Of a stretch of DNA of 63,314 bases, positions 11,736-20,540 are shown piece by piece. The DNA is from Thermoleophilia bacterium (GTDB lineage: Bacteria > Actinomycetota > Thermoleophilia > Gaiellales > Gaiellaceae): assembly GCA_009694305.1 (NCBI GenBank), contig SHVL01000005.1:1-63314 (forward strand). The letters are read 5' to 3'. The number at the start of each line of letters is the position of its first letter. Within the stretch, counting starts at the first letter, position 1. The position numbers were made by a program, and so were the translations under genes. The notes beneath the pieces were generated by a model. It worked only from the letters and a program-made list of their open reading frames with translations. It was not told the DNA's origin and did no database searches.

Positions 11736-12519
11736 TCGCCTCGACGAGCGGAGGAACCTGGCGAATGTCACCGAGGAGGCCTGGCGCCCACCACTCCACA
11801 TCACGCCCGACACACGCCTGCACCGATCTCTGTCTGCCGTGCGTCGTTGTTTCGACCTCCAGGCCGCCAGCATCTGGCGTGACCTCTCGGGAGAGCTTCC
11901 CGGGGTGAGCGGGCTGGTGCTCGATGTTGGCTGTGGGGCGCAGCCGTACCGGCAGCTGATCGGCTCGTCCTCCGACTACCTCGGGATCGATACGGTCAAC
12001 GCTCGGCCCGACTTCGGCTACGAGCTTCCGGACACGATCTACTTCGAGGGCGGGACGTGGCCCGTTGCCGATGGCAGCGTAGACGTCGTGCTGTGCACGG
12101 AGACGCTGGAACACGTGCTCGAACCGGCGACACTCCTGGACGAGGCGCACCGCAGCTTGAGACCGGGTGGCCGACTCATCCTCACCGTCCCGTTCGCCGC
12201 GCGTTGGCACTTCATCCCACACGACTACTGGCGCTACACGCCGTCGGGCCTCTACAACCTCCTACGGGCAGCAGGGTTCCGGGAGGTATGCGTGTACGCG
12301 CGGGGTAACGCCGGCACGGTTGCGTGCTACAAGCTGATGGCGCTCGCCCTGCCCTTTCTGCTCCCTTCGTCCGGCGGCGTCCGTGCACGCCTCCTCCAGC
12401 TTCTGGCGCTCCTCACCCTCCCGTTCGTGTTCGCTCTGGCGCTGATCGGGCGTGCGACGCTGCACGGCAAGGGCGGCGACGACTGCCTCGGCTACACGGC
12501 CACCGCTCTTCGACCCTGA
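11728..12519 (+). CDS. SAM-dependent methyltransferase with C-terminal hydrophobic segment
   Basis: A 263-residue class I methyltransferase. The SAM-binding motif VLDVGCGAQPY lies near residue 66, and the post-motif VLCTETLEHVLEP (a Methyltransf_11-type signature) near 120. A hydrophobic tail around residues 205-245 suggests membrane association. The start is a GTG at 11728 inside the end of the epimerase gene; GAGG lies six bases upstream. Together with the neighbouring genes it probably methylates a sugar or a lipid-linked glycan. Confidence 0.88.
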   Translation: MPSRLDERRNLANVTEEAWRPPLHITPDTRLHRSLSAVRRCFDLQAASIWRDLSGELPGVSGLVLDVGCGAQPYRQLIGSSSDYLGIDTVNARPDFGYELPDTIYFEGGTWPVADGSVDVVLCTETLEHVLEPATLLDEAHRSLRPGGRLILTVPFAARWHFIPHDYWRYTPSGLYNLLRAAGFREVCVYARGNAGTVACYKLMALALPFLLPSSGGVRARLLQLLALLTLPFVFALALIGRATLHGKGGDDCLGYTATALRP

Positions 12520-12520
12520 G

Positions 12521-13435
12521 ATGACCATGCTTCATTTCACCGAGCGTGCCTGTCCCGTGTGCGCCAGGAGCGATCGGTCGAAGCTTTTTGCGGAGGCACG
12601 GTTCGACCCTGCGCGGCTCGATGGCATGTCGTTTTCGTCACGCAAGGTGCCGGAGGGAATGCATCACCGCTTGCTGGAATGCGGCCGTTGCGACGTGCTC
12701 TACGCAAGTCCCGTGCCCGTCACCGACGATCTCACGGGTGCCTACGAGGAGGCCGAATACGACAGCGCGCGTGAGGCCCAGCATGCAGCCACCACGTACG
12801 CGCGGGTGCTCTCGGGCATTGCGCCGAACCTCCCGTCTCGCCGTCGCGCCGTCGATATCGGCGCGGGCGACGGGGCCTTCATGGAACGACTGATCGAGGC
12901 CGGATTCACCGACGTGATCGGATTCGAGCCGTCCGCAGCGCCGATCGCATTTGCGCCCGCGGGTGTTCGTGAGCGCATCCGGCCACGCGTTTTCGACGGA
13001 TCGGAGCTCGATGCGGGGAGCGTCAGCCTCATCTCGTGCCTCCAGACGATCGAGCACGTACCCGACCCTCTAGGGCTGTGCGTCAACGCTGCGACGCTGC
13101 TCGAGCCGGGAGGGGCCCTGCTGATCGTCTGCCACAATCGTCGCGCGGTTTCGGCGCGACTGATGAGACGAAGCTCACCGATCTACGACATCGAGCACCT
13201 TCAGCTGTTCTCCCCCGCCGGGATCCGGAACCTGCTCGAGCGGAGCGGATTCGAGCGGGTCGAGGTACGCACGCTCGTCAATCGCTACCCACTTGGATAC
13301 TGGCTCCGGCTCGCGCCGGCCCCATCGAGGATGAAGACAGGCGTCGAGACGGTGCTCGATCGGACGCACCTCAACGACGTGCTCCTGAGTTTCCCTGCCG
13401 GGAACCAGGTCGCCGTCGGCTATGCACGCGCCTGA
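12521..13435 (+). CDS. Class I methyltransferase with N-terminal zinc-ribbon-like C-x-x-C pairs
   Basis: A 304-residue methyltransferase. The N-terminus carries two cysteine pairs (CPVC near residue 12 and CGRC near 54), a zinc-binding hook common in methyltransferases that modify sugars or their carriers. The SAM motif AVDIGAGDGAFME lies near residue 113, and SCLQTIEHVPDPL near 174. It starts one base after the stop of the preceding methyltransferase gene. Two in-frame ATGs (12521, 12527) are possible. It closes the glycan operon; the convergent GtrA remnant lies 18 bases beyond. Confidence 0.88.
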   Translation: MTMLHFTERACPVCARSDRSKLFAEARFDPARLDGMSFSSRKVPEGMHHRLLECGRCDVLYASPVPVTDDLTGAYEEAEYDSAREAQHAATTYARVLSGIAPNLPSRRRAVDIGAGDGAFMERLIEAGFTDVIGFEPSAAPIAFAPAGVRERIRPRVFDGSELDAGSVSLISCLQTIEHVPDPLGLCVNAATLLEPGGALLIVCHNRRAVSARLMRRSSPIYDIEHLQLFSPAGIRNLLERSGFERVEVRTLVNRYPLGYWLRLAPAPSRMKTGVETVLDRTHLNDVLLSFPAGNQVAVGYARA

Positions 13436-13453
13436 AGGCGCGCCAAAGCAGCG

Positions 13454-13747
13454 TCAGTCGCGGTCGGCGAACGTCCAGAGACGGTTCGCAGCGAACGAGC
13501 ACACCGTCACCAGTGGGATCGCCGCCAGATACGCACCGACGTGCCCCATACCGACGACGCGGACGAAGAACACGACGAGCAGGCTCGCCAAAACCGCTGC
13601 CCCAACCTGGATGGTGACGTACAGGATGCGCGCGCGCGTTGAATCGTGGGCGGCGAATGTCCAACGGCGATCCACCCCGTGGGGGGACAAAACAACAGGC
13701 GGGCAGGCGGGATAGACGGGCATCCGCAAACCGCGCGGGCGGGACAT
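13454..13747 (-). pseudogene. GtrA-like flippase gene, 5' half missing
   Basis: The last 75 or so codons match the second half of a GtrA-family membrane protein: a WTF motif (RRWTFAAHDS), two hydrophobic helices, then FAANRLWTFADRD at the end. GtrA proteins have four helices in about 130 residues, with this pattern twice; the first two helices are absent. Upstream, the frame runs into a GC-rich intergenic repeat (GGGACATGTCCC), whose ATG supplies the only apparent start. The intact ABC permease gene begins right after. I read this as a truncated remnant, perhaps cut at the repeat. GtrA proteins work with GT2 transferases like the one at 9709, so the loss may matter. Confidence 0.6.
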
Positions 13748-13752
13748 GTCCC
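13733..13752. repeat. Second copy of the GGGACATGTCCC repeat
   Basis: The segment GCGGGCGGGACATGTCCC repeats the core seen at 7069-7086 almost exactly. It sits at the broken 5' end of the GtrA remnant. Confidence 0.6.
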
Positions 13753-13756
13753 GCTC

Positions 13757-16312
13757 CTACTCGTAGTGCAGGGCCTCGAGAGGGTTGAGCTTCGCGGCGC
13801 GGCGCGCCGGGAAGATCGCTGCGAGGACTCCGACGAGCACCGCAGCGACCGCGAAGACGATCACCTGCAGCGTCGGGAACGAGAAGTCGATCAGATCGAT
13901 CTTGAGGATCAGCAGGCCCGCGAGGATCACGCCGAGGATGATCCCGATGATCGCGCCGATCAGGGACGTGATCACGCTCTCGTGCCGGATCATCCAGCGC
14001 GTCTGAGACCGGGTCATCCCGATCGCACGCAACATCCCGATCTCGCGCGTCCGCTCGAAGACGCTGAGGACGAGCGTGTTGATGATCCCGAAGAGGCTCA
14101 CCACGATCGAGAGTGCGAGGAGCACGTAGAGGACGTTGAGAATCGACTTCAGTCCGGAGATCTGGTTCTCGACGAACTGCTCGCGCGTTGCGACTTTCGC
14201 GTTCGGGAACGGTGCGAGAGCCTGCCCGAGCACGGCGGCGTTCGCCTCCGTCTCGCCACCGCGCATCAGCACGAACGAGTAGACGTTCTTGGGGGACGGG
14301 TTCTCGGCGTCCCAGGCGGCGGCCGAGATCGTTACGACACCGAACGGCGAACCCCCCGACGGCGGGTCGAAGATTCCCTTGATCACGAAGGTGCCGGTGT
14401 TGCCGTTGACGAAAGTGACCTCGACCGGAGAGCCGACCTCCAGGTCGTGCTTCTTCGCGAACTCCTTGTCAACGAACGCGCCGTCCTTTCCCAGTTCGGC
14501 CAGGACGGCGTTCGACCCGGAGACCCAGTCGAGATTGATCACGGCTCCCACGCCCGGGTCTACGGCGGTCGAGAAATCGGGCTTACCGAAAACGAGCGTC
14601 TGACCGGTGCGCACGCTTCCGACCGCGAGCACACCCGGTGCCTGCGCAGCAGCAGCGGCAGCATCGGTCGGGATCGGCGAGAAGTTGTTCCGGGCCGTGA
14701 TCGCGTAGTCCCCGACGAAGATCTCGTTGACGGCGCCCGTGAACGTCTGCACGACGCTCCCGGCCAGCGTCGCCACGAGCGTCACGAGGGCGAGGCCGAT
14801 CATCAGCGCGGCGGCCGTAGATGCGGTGCGCTGCGGGTTGCGCCCGGCATTGTCACGCGCAAGTGCGCCGGCAGCGCCCCCAAACCGCGCCCCGGGCCAG
14901 CCGAGGATGCCGGTCAGGCCCGGAATCAGAGGCGCCGAGAGCATGGCGACCCCGATGAAGACCAGCACCATTCCGAGAATCATGAAGAGGAGAATCTTCG
15001 TCGTATCGAGATCGGGCCCGAAGAGCCCCCAGAACAGTCCTGCAAAGCCGAGAATCGTGATCACGGCTGCGATGGGAGTCCGGAAACGGGCAAACCGTCC
15101 CGGGGCGATCGTCACTCCTTCGCGCACCGCCGCGATCGGGGGCACACGCGTCGCCTTGAACGCCGGCAGGATGCTCGCGATCAACGTCACGATGATCCCG
15201 AGCAGCAGCGAGACGACAATCGTGCGTGTGCTGAAGACGAGACCGCTGTTTGGCAACGTGAATCCGACCGCGTCGAAGAGCCTGAACAGTCCGGTTGCGA
15301 GCGCGAGACCGAGGAACAGGCCGAGGATCGACGCAATCGTGCCCATCACGAGCGACTCGACGATCACGGAGAACCGCACCTGACGACGTGACGCCCCGAG
15401 AGTCCGCAGGGTGGCAAGCTCGCGCGTCCTCTGCGCAATCGTGATCGACAGCGAGTTGAAGATGACAAACGCGCCGACGAAGAGGGCAATCACCCCGAAC
15501 GCCAGCAGGAAGTAGCGGAGGAACGAGATGAACTCGTTCGTGGCTTTCGCGTCCTCGGCCGCCTGCTCGGTGCCCGTTCTGACCTGCGTGCCAGGAGGCA
15601 GGATCGCGCGGATCTCCCTGACGAGCTGCGCCCTCGAGACACCCGGCTTACCGGCGACGCGGATCTGATCGAGCTTTCCGACCTTACGGAAGAGCGCCTG
15701 CGCGGTAGGAAGGTCGAATCCCGCAAGCGTTGCACCGCCGATCGTGTCCACGGAACCGAACTTGACGAGGCCGGAGATCCTGAACTGCACGACCGGGCCC
15801 TCGGCCTGGACACCGATCTCCTGGCCGACGTCGAGCTTCTTCCTGGATGCGGTCGAGACGTCTACCACGACCTCGCCGCGGCCAGGCCACGCACCCTTCT
15901 CGAGCGTGAGGGTGTTGAAGTCGGGCCTCGTCGGGTCTACGCTGAAACCGAGGTTCGGTGCGCCCCCGAACACGATCGACTTGCCGTCCCTGCCGATCAG
16001 CTGCGCGTCTCCGGCAACGCCGCCGATCGCATCGGCAACGTCCGGCAGTGCCGCGACCTCGGGCCGGAGCGACTCCTGAAACGGCGGCGCCGTCGTACCT
16101 GACCCGTTCGAGATCTCGAAGGCCGACTTCCCGGTGATCGTCGCGTCCGTCCCCACGTACACGCTCGAGAAGATCGCGTCGAATGCCCTGTCGATCGAGT
16201 CGGTGAGCACGAACGTCCCGCTCACCATCGTCACGCCGAGGATCACCGCGAGAGCCGTGAGGGCTGTCCGCAGCTTCCTTCCCGCCATGCCCTTCAGCGA
16301 GAACCTGATCAC
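13757..16312 (-). CDS. FtsX/MacB-type ABC transporter permease
   Basis: An 851-residue permease with two FtsX domains. An N-terminal helix (LRTALTALAVILGVTMVSGTF) is followed by a large extracytoplasmic region and the first three-helix FtsX block near residues 265-395. Several more helices, a second extracytoplasmic region and a final FtsX block (GIINTLVLSVFERTREIGML and after) complete the protein. Permeases of this layout work with LolD/MacB-like ATPases to move lipoproteins, peptides or lipids, or to transmit mechanical force; the substrate here is unknown. Its start overlaps the stop of the ATPase gene (ATGA), so the two form one transport unit. Confidence 0.92.
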   Translation of the reverse strand: MIRFSLKGMAGRKLRTALTALAVILGVTMVSGTFVLTDSIDRAFDAIFSSVYVGTDATITGKSAFEISNGSGTTAPPFQESLRPEVAALPDVADAIGGVAGDAQLIGRDGKSIVFGGAPNLGFSVDPTRPDFNTLTLEKGAWPGRGEVVVDVSTASRKKLDVGQEIGVQAEGPVVQFRISGLVKFGSVDTIGGATLAGFDLPTAQALFRKVGKLDQIRVAGKPGVSRAQLVREIRAILPPGTQVRTGTEQAAEDAKATNEFISFLRYFLLAFGVIALFVGAFVIFNSLSITIAQRTRELATLRTLGASRRQVRFSVIVESLVMGTIASILGLFLGLALATGLFRLFDAVGFTLPNSGLVFSTRTIVVSLLLGIIVTLIASILPAFKATRVPPIAAVREGVTIAPGRFARFRTPIAAVITILGFAGLFWGLFGPDLDTTKILLFMILGMVLVFIGVAMLSAPLIPGLTGILGWPGARFGGAAGALARDNAGRNPQRTASTAAALMIGLALVTLVATLAGSVVQTFTGAVNEIFVGDYAITARNNFSPIPTDAAAAAAQAPGVLAVGSVRTGQTLVFGKPDFSTAVDPGVGAVINLDWVSGSNAVLAELGKDGAFVDKEFAKKHDLEVGSPVEVTFVNGNTGTFVIKGIFDPPSGGSPFGVVTISAAAWDAENPSPKNVYSFVLMRGGETEANAAVLGQALAPFPNAKVATREQFVENQISGLKSILNVLYVLLALSIVVSLFGIINTLVLSVFERTREIGMLRAIGMTRSQTRWMIRHESVITSLIGAIIGIILGVILAGLLILKIDLIDFSFPTLQVIVFAVAAVLVGVLAAIFPARRAAKLNPLEALHYE

Positions 16313-17052
16313 TCCGAGCTGATCGCTTCCATCGCAGCGCCGATCTCGGGTGCGGAGGCTCCCGAAAGCTCGCGCACGATGATCCCGTCTGCGAGGAACA
16401 GCACCCTGTCGGCGATTGCCGACGCACGCGCCTCGTGCGTGACCATGACGACGGTCTGCCCCATCTCCTCGACCGCTTGACGGAGGAGCTCCAGGATCTC
16501 ACCGCCCGTTCTCGAGTCGAGGTTCCCGGTGGGCTCGTCGGCAAAGACGACGGAGGGCCGCGAGACGAGCGCCCGCGCGATGGCGACGCGCTGCTGCTGG
16601 CCGCCGGAGAGCTCGGAGGGACGATGGTGAAGCCTGTCCCCGAGACCCACCGAGCCGATCAGCTCGTCCAGCCAGGCTCTGTCAGGCTTGACCCCGGCAA
16701 TCGTCAGAGGCAGCACGATGTTCTCCTCGGCATTCAGCATCGGGAGAAGGTTGAAGAACTGAAAGACGAACCCGATGTGCTCGCGCCGGAGCTTCGTTAG
16801 CTCGCTGTCGCCGAGGTCGGTTATCTCCTTACCGGCGACGGTGACCAGGCCGGTGCTCGGCCTGTCGAGTCCGGCGAGGATGTGCATCAGCGTGGATTTA
16901 CCGGAGCCGGACGGCCCCATCACAGCCGTCAACTCGCCTGCGGGAACATCGACCGAGACGCCGCGCAGTGCATCAACGGCGGTATCTCCGTCGCCGTAGC
17001 GCCGCGTCACATCCCGTGCGACGAGAACCGCCGCTCGATCTCCGTTCTCCAC
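16309..17052 (-). CDS. ABC transporter ATP-binding protein (LolD/MacB-like)
   Basis: A 247-residue ATPase that powers the FtsX-type permease downstream. Walker A is GPSGSGKST (46-54), the signature is [15 protein letters not shown] and Walker B is [13 protein letters not shown], typical of the MacB/LolD group. It starts at a GTG (17052) with GGGAGG five bases before. A motif containing TTTTGTCCA at 17082-17104, just upstream, also occurs twice near 50.2 and 51.4 kb and may be its promoter or operator. Confidence 0.93.
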   Translation of the reverse strand: MENGDRAAVLVARDVTRRYGDGDTAVDALRGVSVDVPAGELTAVMGPSGSGKSTLMHILAGLDRPSTGLVTVAGKEITDLGDSELTKLRREHIGFVFQFFNLLPMLNAEENIVLPLTIAGVKPDRAWLDELIGSVGLGDRLHHRPSELSGGQQQRVAIARALVSRPSVVFADEPTGNLDSRTGGEILELLRQAVEEMGQTVVMVTHEARASAIADRVLFLADGIIVRELSGASAPEIGAAMEAISSE

Positions 17053-17081
17053 CCGTGCCTCCCGGCTCGATCCACCCGGAC

Positions 17082-17104
17082 TATTCTGGACAAAACCTCT
17101 ACAG
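17082..17104 (-). promoter_or_regulatory. Promoter/operator-like motif TGTAnAnnTTTTGTCCA, copy 1
   Basis: On the minus strand this reads CTGTAGAGGTTTTGTCCAGA, followed by ATAGT, 30-50 bases before the ABC ATPase start. Closely similar strings lie at 50202-50220 and 51445-51470. The AT content stands out from the surroundings. Confidence 0.45.
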
Positions 17105-17130
17105 GAAGAAGCATCGTACCCATAGAGCCG

Positions 17131-18519
17131 CTAGCCGCCGAGTCGCATCCGCTCCGCTGCTTCGGTCAGCACAACCCGAAGGATTGTCACGATCTCGTCC
17201 ATCTCCGCCTCGCCCGCGATCAGCGGCGGCGAGATCTGGATCACGGGCTCGCCACGGTCGTCCTGACGACAGATCAACCCGGCTTCGAAGAGCGCCAGCG
17301 AGAGGAATCCGCGCAGAAGCGACTCGCACTCGTCGTCGTCGAAGGTCTCTCGCGTCGCCCTGTCCTTCACGAGTTCGAGCGCGTAGAAGAAGCCGGTGCC
17401 GCGCACGTCGCCGACGATCGGCAGGTCGAGCAGCGTCTCGAGCTTGGCACGGAAGATGTCCTGCGTCTCTCGCACGTGCTCGATGATGCCCTCGCGCTTC
17501 AGGATCTCGATGTTCTTCAGGGCGATGGCACACATCACGGGATGTCCGCCGAAGGTCATGCCGTGGGAGTAGCTCGACTTTGCCCCGAGGAACGGCTCCA
17601 TCACCCTGTCGCTCGCGATCACCGCTCCGATCGGGCCATACGACGAGGAGAGGCCCTTGGCGCAGCAGATGATGTCGGGCCTGATGTCGTATCGCTCCGA
17701 GCCGAACCAGTGGCCGAGCCGGCCGAAGCCGGTGATCACCTCGTCGGCAGAGAGCAGGATGTCGTACTCGTCGCAGATCGCCCGCACGCCCGCCCAGTAG
17801 CCCGCCGGGGGTGTGAAGCAACCGCCGGCGTTCTGCACCGGCTCCATGTGGACGAGGCACACGGTCTCCGGGCTCATCGCGAGAATCGCCTGCTCGAGGT
17901 CGTCGAGGAGGAACTGCGTGAACGTCGCCTCGGTCTCGTCGGCCGGCCGATAGTAGCGGTTCGTGTTGTGGACGTGGCGCACCTCGGGCACGAGCGGCTC
18001 GAAGACCCCCCGCAGGGACGGGCAGCCGTTGATCGAGAGCGCACCCATCGTCGTGCCGTGGTAGGAGATGTACCGCGCGATCGCCTTGTAGCGGAGCGGC
18101 CCGCCGTGATTGCCGCGCGCCACGTAGTACTGCCGTGCGAGCTTCCACGCCGCCTCGACCGCCTCGGAGCCACCTGAGACGAAGAACACGCGATTCAGGT
18201 CACCGGGTGCGAGCGAGGCCAGCTCGGTCGCGAGCTCTATCGCCCTCGGATGGGCGTACGACCAGTTGGTGTAGAACGGCAGCTCGCGCATCTGCTCGAG
18301 CGCAGCCTGGCCGATCTCCTCGCCGTAGCCGTAGCCGATGTTGACCGAGAACAGGCCTGCGAGAGCGTCGAGGTAGCGCTTGCCGTTCGCGTCCCAGAGG
18401 TAACAGCCGTCGCCCCTGACGATGATCGGCACGTCCTTTCCCTCGCCGAAGCCACCCATGCGGGTGAAGTGCATCCAGAGGTGATCCCGCGCGTTCTGCT
18501 GGAGGTCAGCTGCGGCCAC
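17131..18519 (-). CDS. Class III (omega) aminotransferase
   Basis: A 462-residue PLP-dependent fold-type I aminotransferase of the omega-amine group. D259 in SADEVITGFGRLG should contact the PLP pyridine nitrogen, and K288 in CCAKGLSSSYGPIGAV should form the Schiff base. SGGSEAVEAAWKLARQY near 115-131 binds the phosphate. Family relatives transfer amino groups from putrescine, beta-alanine or aromatic amines to pyruvate. I chose the GTG at 18519, since longer frames lack family-like sequence. The start lies inside the end of the universal stress gene. It is the last gene of the amine-catabolic run and probably feeds an aminoaldehyde to the dehydrogenase at 20541. Confidence 0.92.
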   Translation of the reverse strand: MAAADLQQNARDHLWMHFTRMGGFGEGKDVPIIVRGDGCYLWDANGKRYLDALAGLFSVNIGYGYGEEIGQAALEQMRELPFYTNWSYAHPRAIELATELASLAPGDLNRVFFVSGGSEAVEAAWKLARQYYVARGNHGGPLRYKAIARYISYHGTTMGALSINGCPSLRGVFEPLVPEVRHVHNTNRYYRPADETEATFTQFLLDDLEQAILAMSPETVCLVHMEPVQNAGGCFTPPAGYWAGVRAICDEYDILLSADEVITGFGRLGHWFGSERYDIRPDIICCAKGLSSSYGPIGAVIASDRVMEPFLGAKSSYSHGMTFGGHPVMCAIALKNIEILKREGIIEHVRETQDIFRAKLETLLDLPIVGDVRGTGFFYALELVKDRATRETFDDDECESLLRGFLSLALFEAGLICRQDDRGEPVIQISPPLIAGEAEMDEIVTILRVVLTEAAERMRLGG

Positions 18520-18961
18520 TTTTCGGGCCTTTCTGTGTGGGAACGATGAGCAACGGCGTAGACGACCGCTGCACGAGCTTGAGAACGACCGAGCCGAGGA
18601 GAGCACCGCTCACCGGGTTCTCGCCGACGGTGCCAACGACGATCGTACCGGCTCCGATCTCCGTGGCCACGGCCATCAGCACGTCGGCAGGCCTCCCTTC
18701 CTGGATCCGCGAGGAAACCGTGATACCGGCAGCCTCGAGGTCGGCCACTGCCCGGCCGACCGCCCGCGAGCCAACGCCCTCGAGCTGGCTGCGGAAGTCG
18801 GTCGATTCGCCCTCGACGGCAGGGCCACCGAAGGCGCTGATGTAGTACCCGAAGACAACGCAGACATCGGCCCCGAGAGGTGGCGCCCTGCGGATCGTCT
18901 CTGCCAGAGCGGCATTCGCCGAGAGAGAGTCGTCGTACCCGAGGACGAAGGTGTTACCCAT
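18506..18961 (-). CDS. Universal stress protein family (ATP-binding type)
   Basis: A 151-residue UspA-like protein. The C-terminal stretch GTVGENPVSGALLGS fits the G-x2-G-x9-G-S/T pattern of ATP-binding members. The start ATG at 18961 overlaps the stop of the APC permease gene by eight bases, and its end overlaps the aminotransferase by 14. Such proteins are often encoded next to APC permeases and may regulate transport, but that is an inference from context. Confidence 0.88.
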   Translation of the reverse strand: MGNTFVLGYDDSLSANAALAETIRRAPPLGADVCVVFGYYISAFGGPAVEGESTDFRSQLEGVGSRAVGRAVADLEAAGITVSSRIQEGRPADVLMAVATEIGAGTIVVGTVGENPVSGALLGSVVLKLVQRSSTPLLIVPTQKGPKSGRS

Positions 18962-20447
18962 CGAGCACCGCGGGGTCTGCGATCTCGGCGTGCCGCTGGA
19001 AGAACGCACGATGGTTGAACCAGCGCCAGAACATGAGAACGACACCCAGAACTATGAACATGATTGCGATGACGAGAGGCGGGCCGAGGCCGAACCACGA
19101 GTCCCCCGACTCCGAGTTGGCGGGATCGGACAGGTCTATGACCGACTTGACGAGGATGAAGCCCATCATGATCGCTCCGAGCAGGGGAACGACGCCGACG
19201 AGAACGAAGGTCTTGACACTCCTCGTCAACTGCTTTCTGAAGAAGTAGACACAGGCGAGTCCCGTGACGCCGTAGTAGAGCGCAATGAACATGCCGATCG
19301 AGGCGATCGAGTCGTAGAGGGCGTTCTCGCTCACGAGCGTGAGTCCCACGTACCAGATGACAGAGATCACGGCCATCCAGATCGTTGCCGTTCCCGGCGT
19401 GAGGTGTTTCGGGTGCACGTTGCCGAGTTGCTTCGGGAACGCTCCCTGGACAGCCATCGAGAGAGCCGTCCGCGTGGACGGAAGGATCGTCGTCTGGGTC
19501 GAGGCCGAGGCGGACGTGAGGACGGCGAGGATCAGGATCTTGTCGAACGGCGAGCCGAGCACGTCACGTCCGAGTGCGGCGAGGACGTCGAGCTGGTTCT
19601 CGACGAGGAATTCGGGGCCGTGGAACGCCTGCGCCGCGATGGCTACGACGACGTAGATGGCGAGCAGGATGATCGTGCTCAGGATTGCGGCCCGGCCCGG
19701 TGTCCGCGTCGAGTCCTCCGTCTCCTCGTTGACGCTCACCGTGGAGTCCCAGCCCCAGTAGATGAAGATGGCCACGAGGACGCCTGCCACGAGGGCACTG
19801 AACGACGAGATCTCGAACGGGTTCAGCCAGTTCAGCGAGGGCCTGATCGAACCGGCCGGATCGCTCGTGTAGACCTTGAACAGCGCGACGGCGGCGAACG
19901 TGAACAGCGCAACGATCTCGGCGGCGAGCAGGACGTACTGCGACCGTGCCGATGCCTCGATGCCGACGTAACAGATCCAGCTCATGACCACGATCCAGAT
20001 CACACCGGTCACGGTCACCCAGAACGTGCTGCCCGCAAGGCCGTCCGAGCCAACGAGCAGGAAGCTGTACTCGCCGGCGATCTGCGAGAGGTTGGCGATC
20101 ACGACCACCTGGGCGATGAGAGCCGCCCAACCGCCGAGCCAGCCGACCCAGGGCCCGAAAGCCTTCGTCGCCCACGTGAACGTCGTTCCACAGTCGGGGT
20201 CGGCCTTGTTCAGGTAGTAGAACCCCGCTGCGATGAAGAGCATGGGGATGAACGACACCCACATGATCGCCGGCGAGAAGAGGCCGACGGCGACAACGAC
20301 GAGCCCGAGCGCAGATGCGAGGCTGTAGCCGGGGGCGGTCGAGGCGACCCCGATCACGATGCTGGAGAGCAGCCCCAGAGCCCCTGTGCGCAAACCCTTC
20401 TCGCCAGGGGCCGACCCCGGCAGAACCGAGTTCTCCGTCGTCGTCAC
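18954..20447 (-). CDS. APC-superfamily amino acid/amine permease (first copy)
   Basis: A 497-residue membrane protein with about twelve hydrophobic helices. The N-terminal STAPGYSLASALGLVV and the segment GCGTT.TWATKAFGPWVGWLGGW (here DCGTTFTWATKAFGPW) mark the amino acid-polyamine-organocation superfamily. It is flanked by the aldehyde dehydrogenase upstream and the Usp and aminotransferase genes downstream, so it most likely imports the amine that they degrade. It begins with a GTG at 20447, with AAGG ten bases before. The substrate is not determined. Confidence 0.9.
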   Translation of the reverse strand: MTTTENSVLPGSAPGEKGLRTGALGLLSSIVIGVASTAPGYSLASALGLVVVAVGLFSPAIMWVSFIPMLFIAAGFYYLNKADPDCGTTFTWATKAFGPWVGWLGGWAALIAQVVVIANLSQIAGEYSFLLVGSDGLAGSTFWVTVTGVIWIVVMSWICYVGIEASARSQYVLLAAEIVALFTFAAVALFKVYTSDPAGSIRPSLNWLNPFEISSFSALVAGVLVAIFIYWGWDSTVSVNEETEDSTRTPGRAAILSTIILLAIYVVVAIAAQAFHGPEFLVENQLDVLAALGRDVLGSPFDKILILAVLTSASASTQTTILPSTRTALSMAVQGAFPKQLGNVHPKHLTPGTATIWMAVISVIWYVGLTLVSENALYDSIASIGMFIALYYGVTGLACVYFFRKQLTRSVKTFVLVGVVPLLGAIMMGFILVKSVIDLSDPANSESGDSWFGLGPPLVIAIMFIVLGVVLMFWRWFNHRAFFQRHAEIADPAVLDG

Positions 20448-20540
20448 CTCACACTCACCTTCGCATCGTAGCGATCAGGACGCTCCGGCCATGATCGGTT
20501 CCTGCAGGGAACGACCCCCTCGGGCGAGAGAGATACCAGC

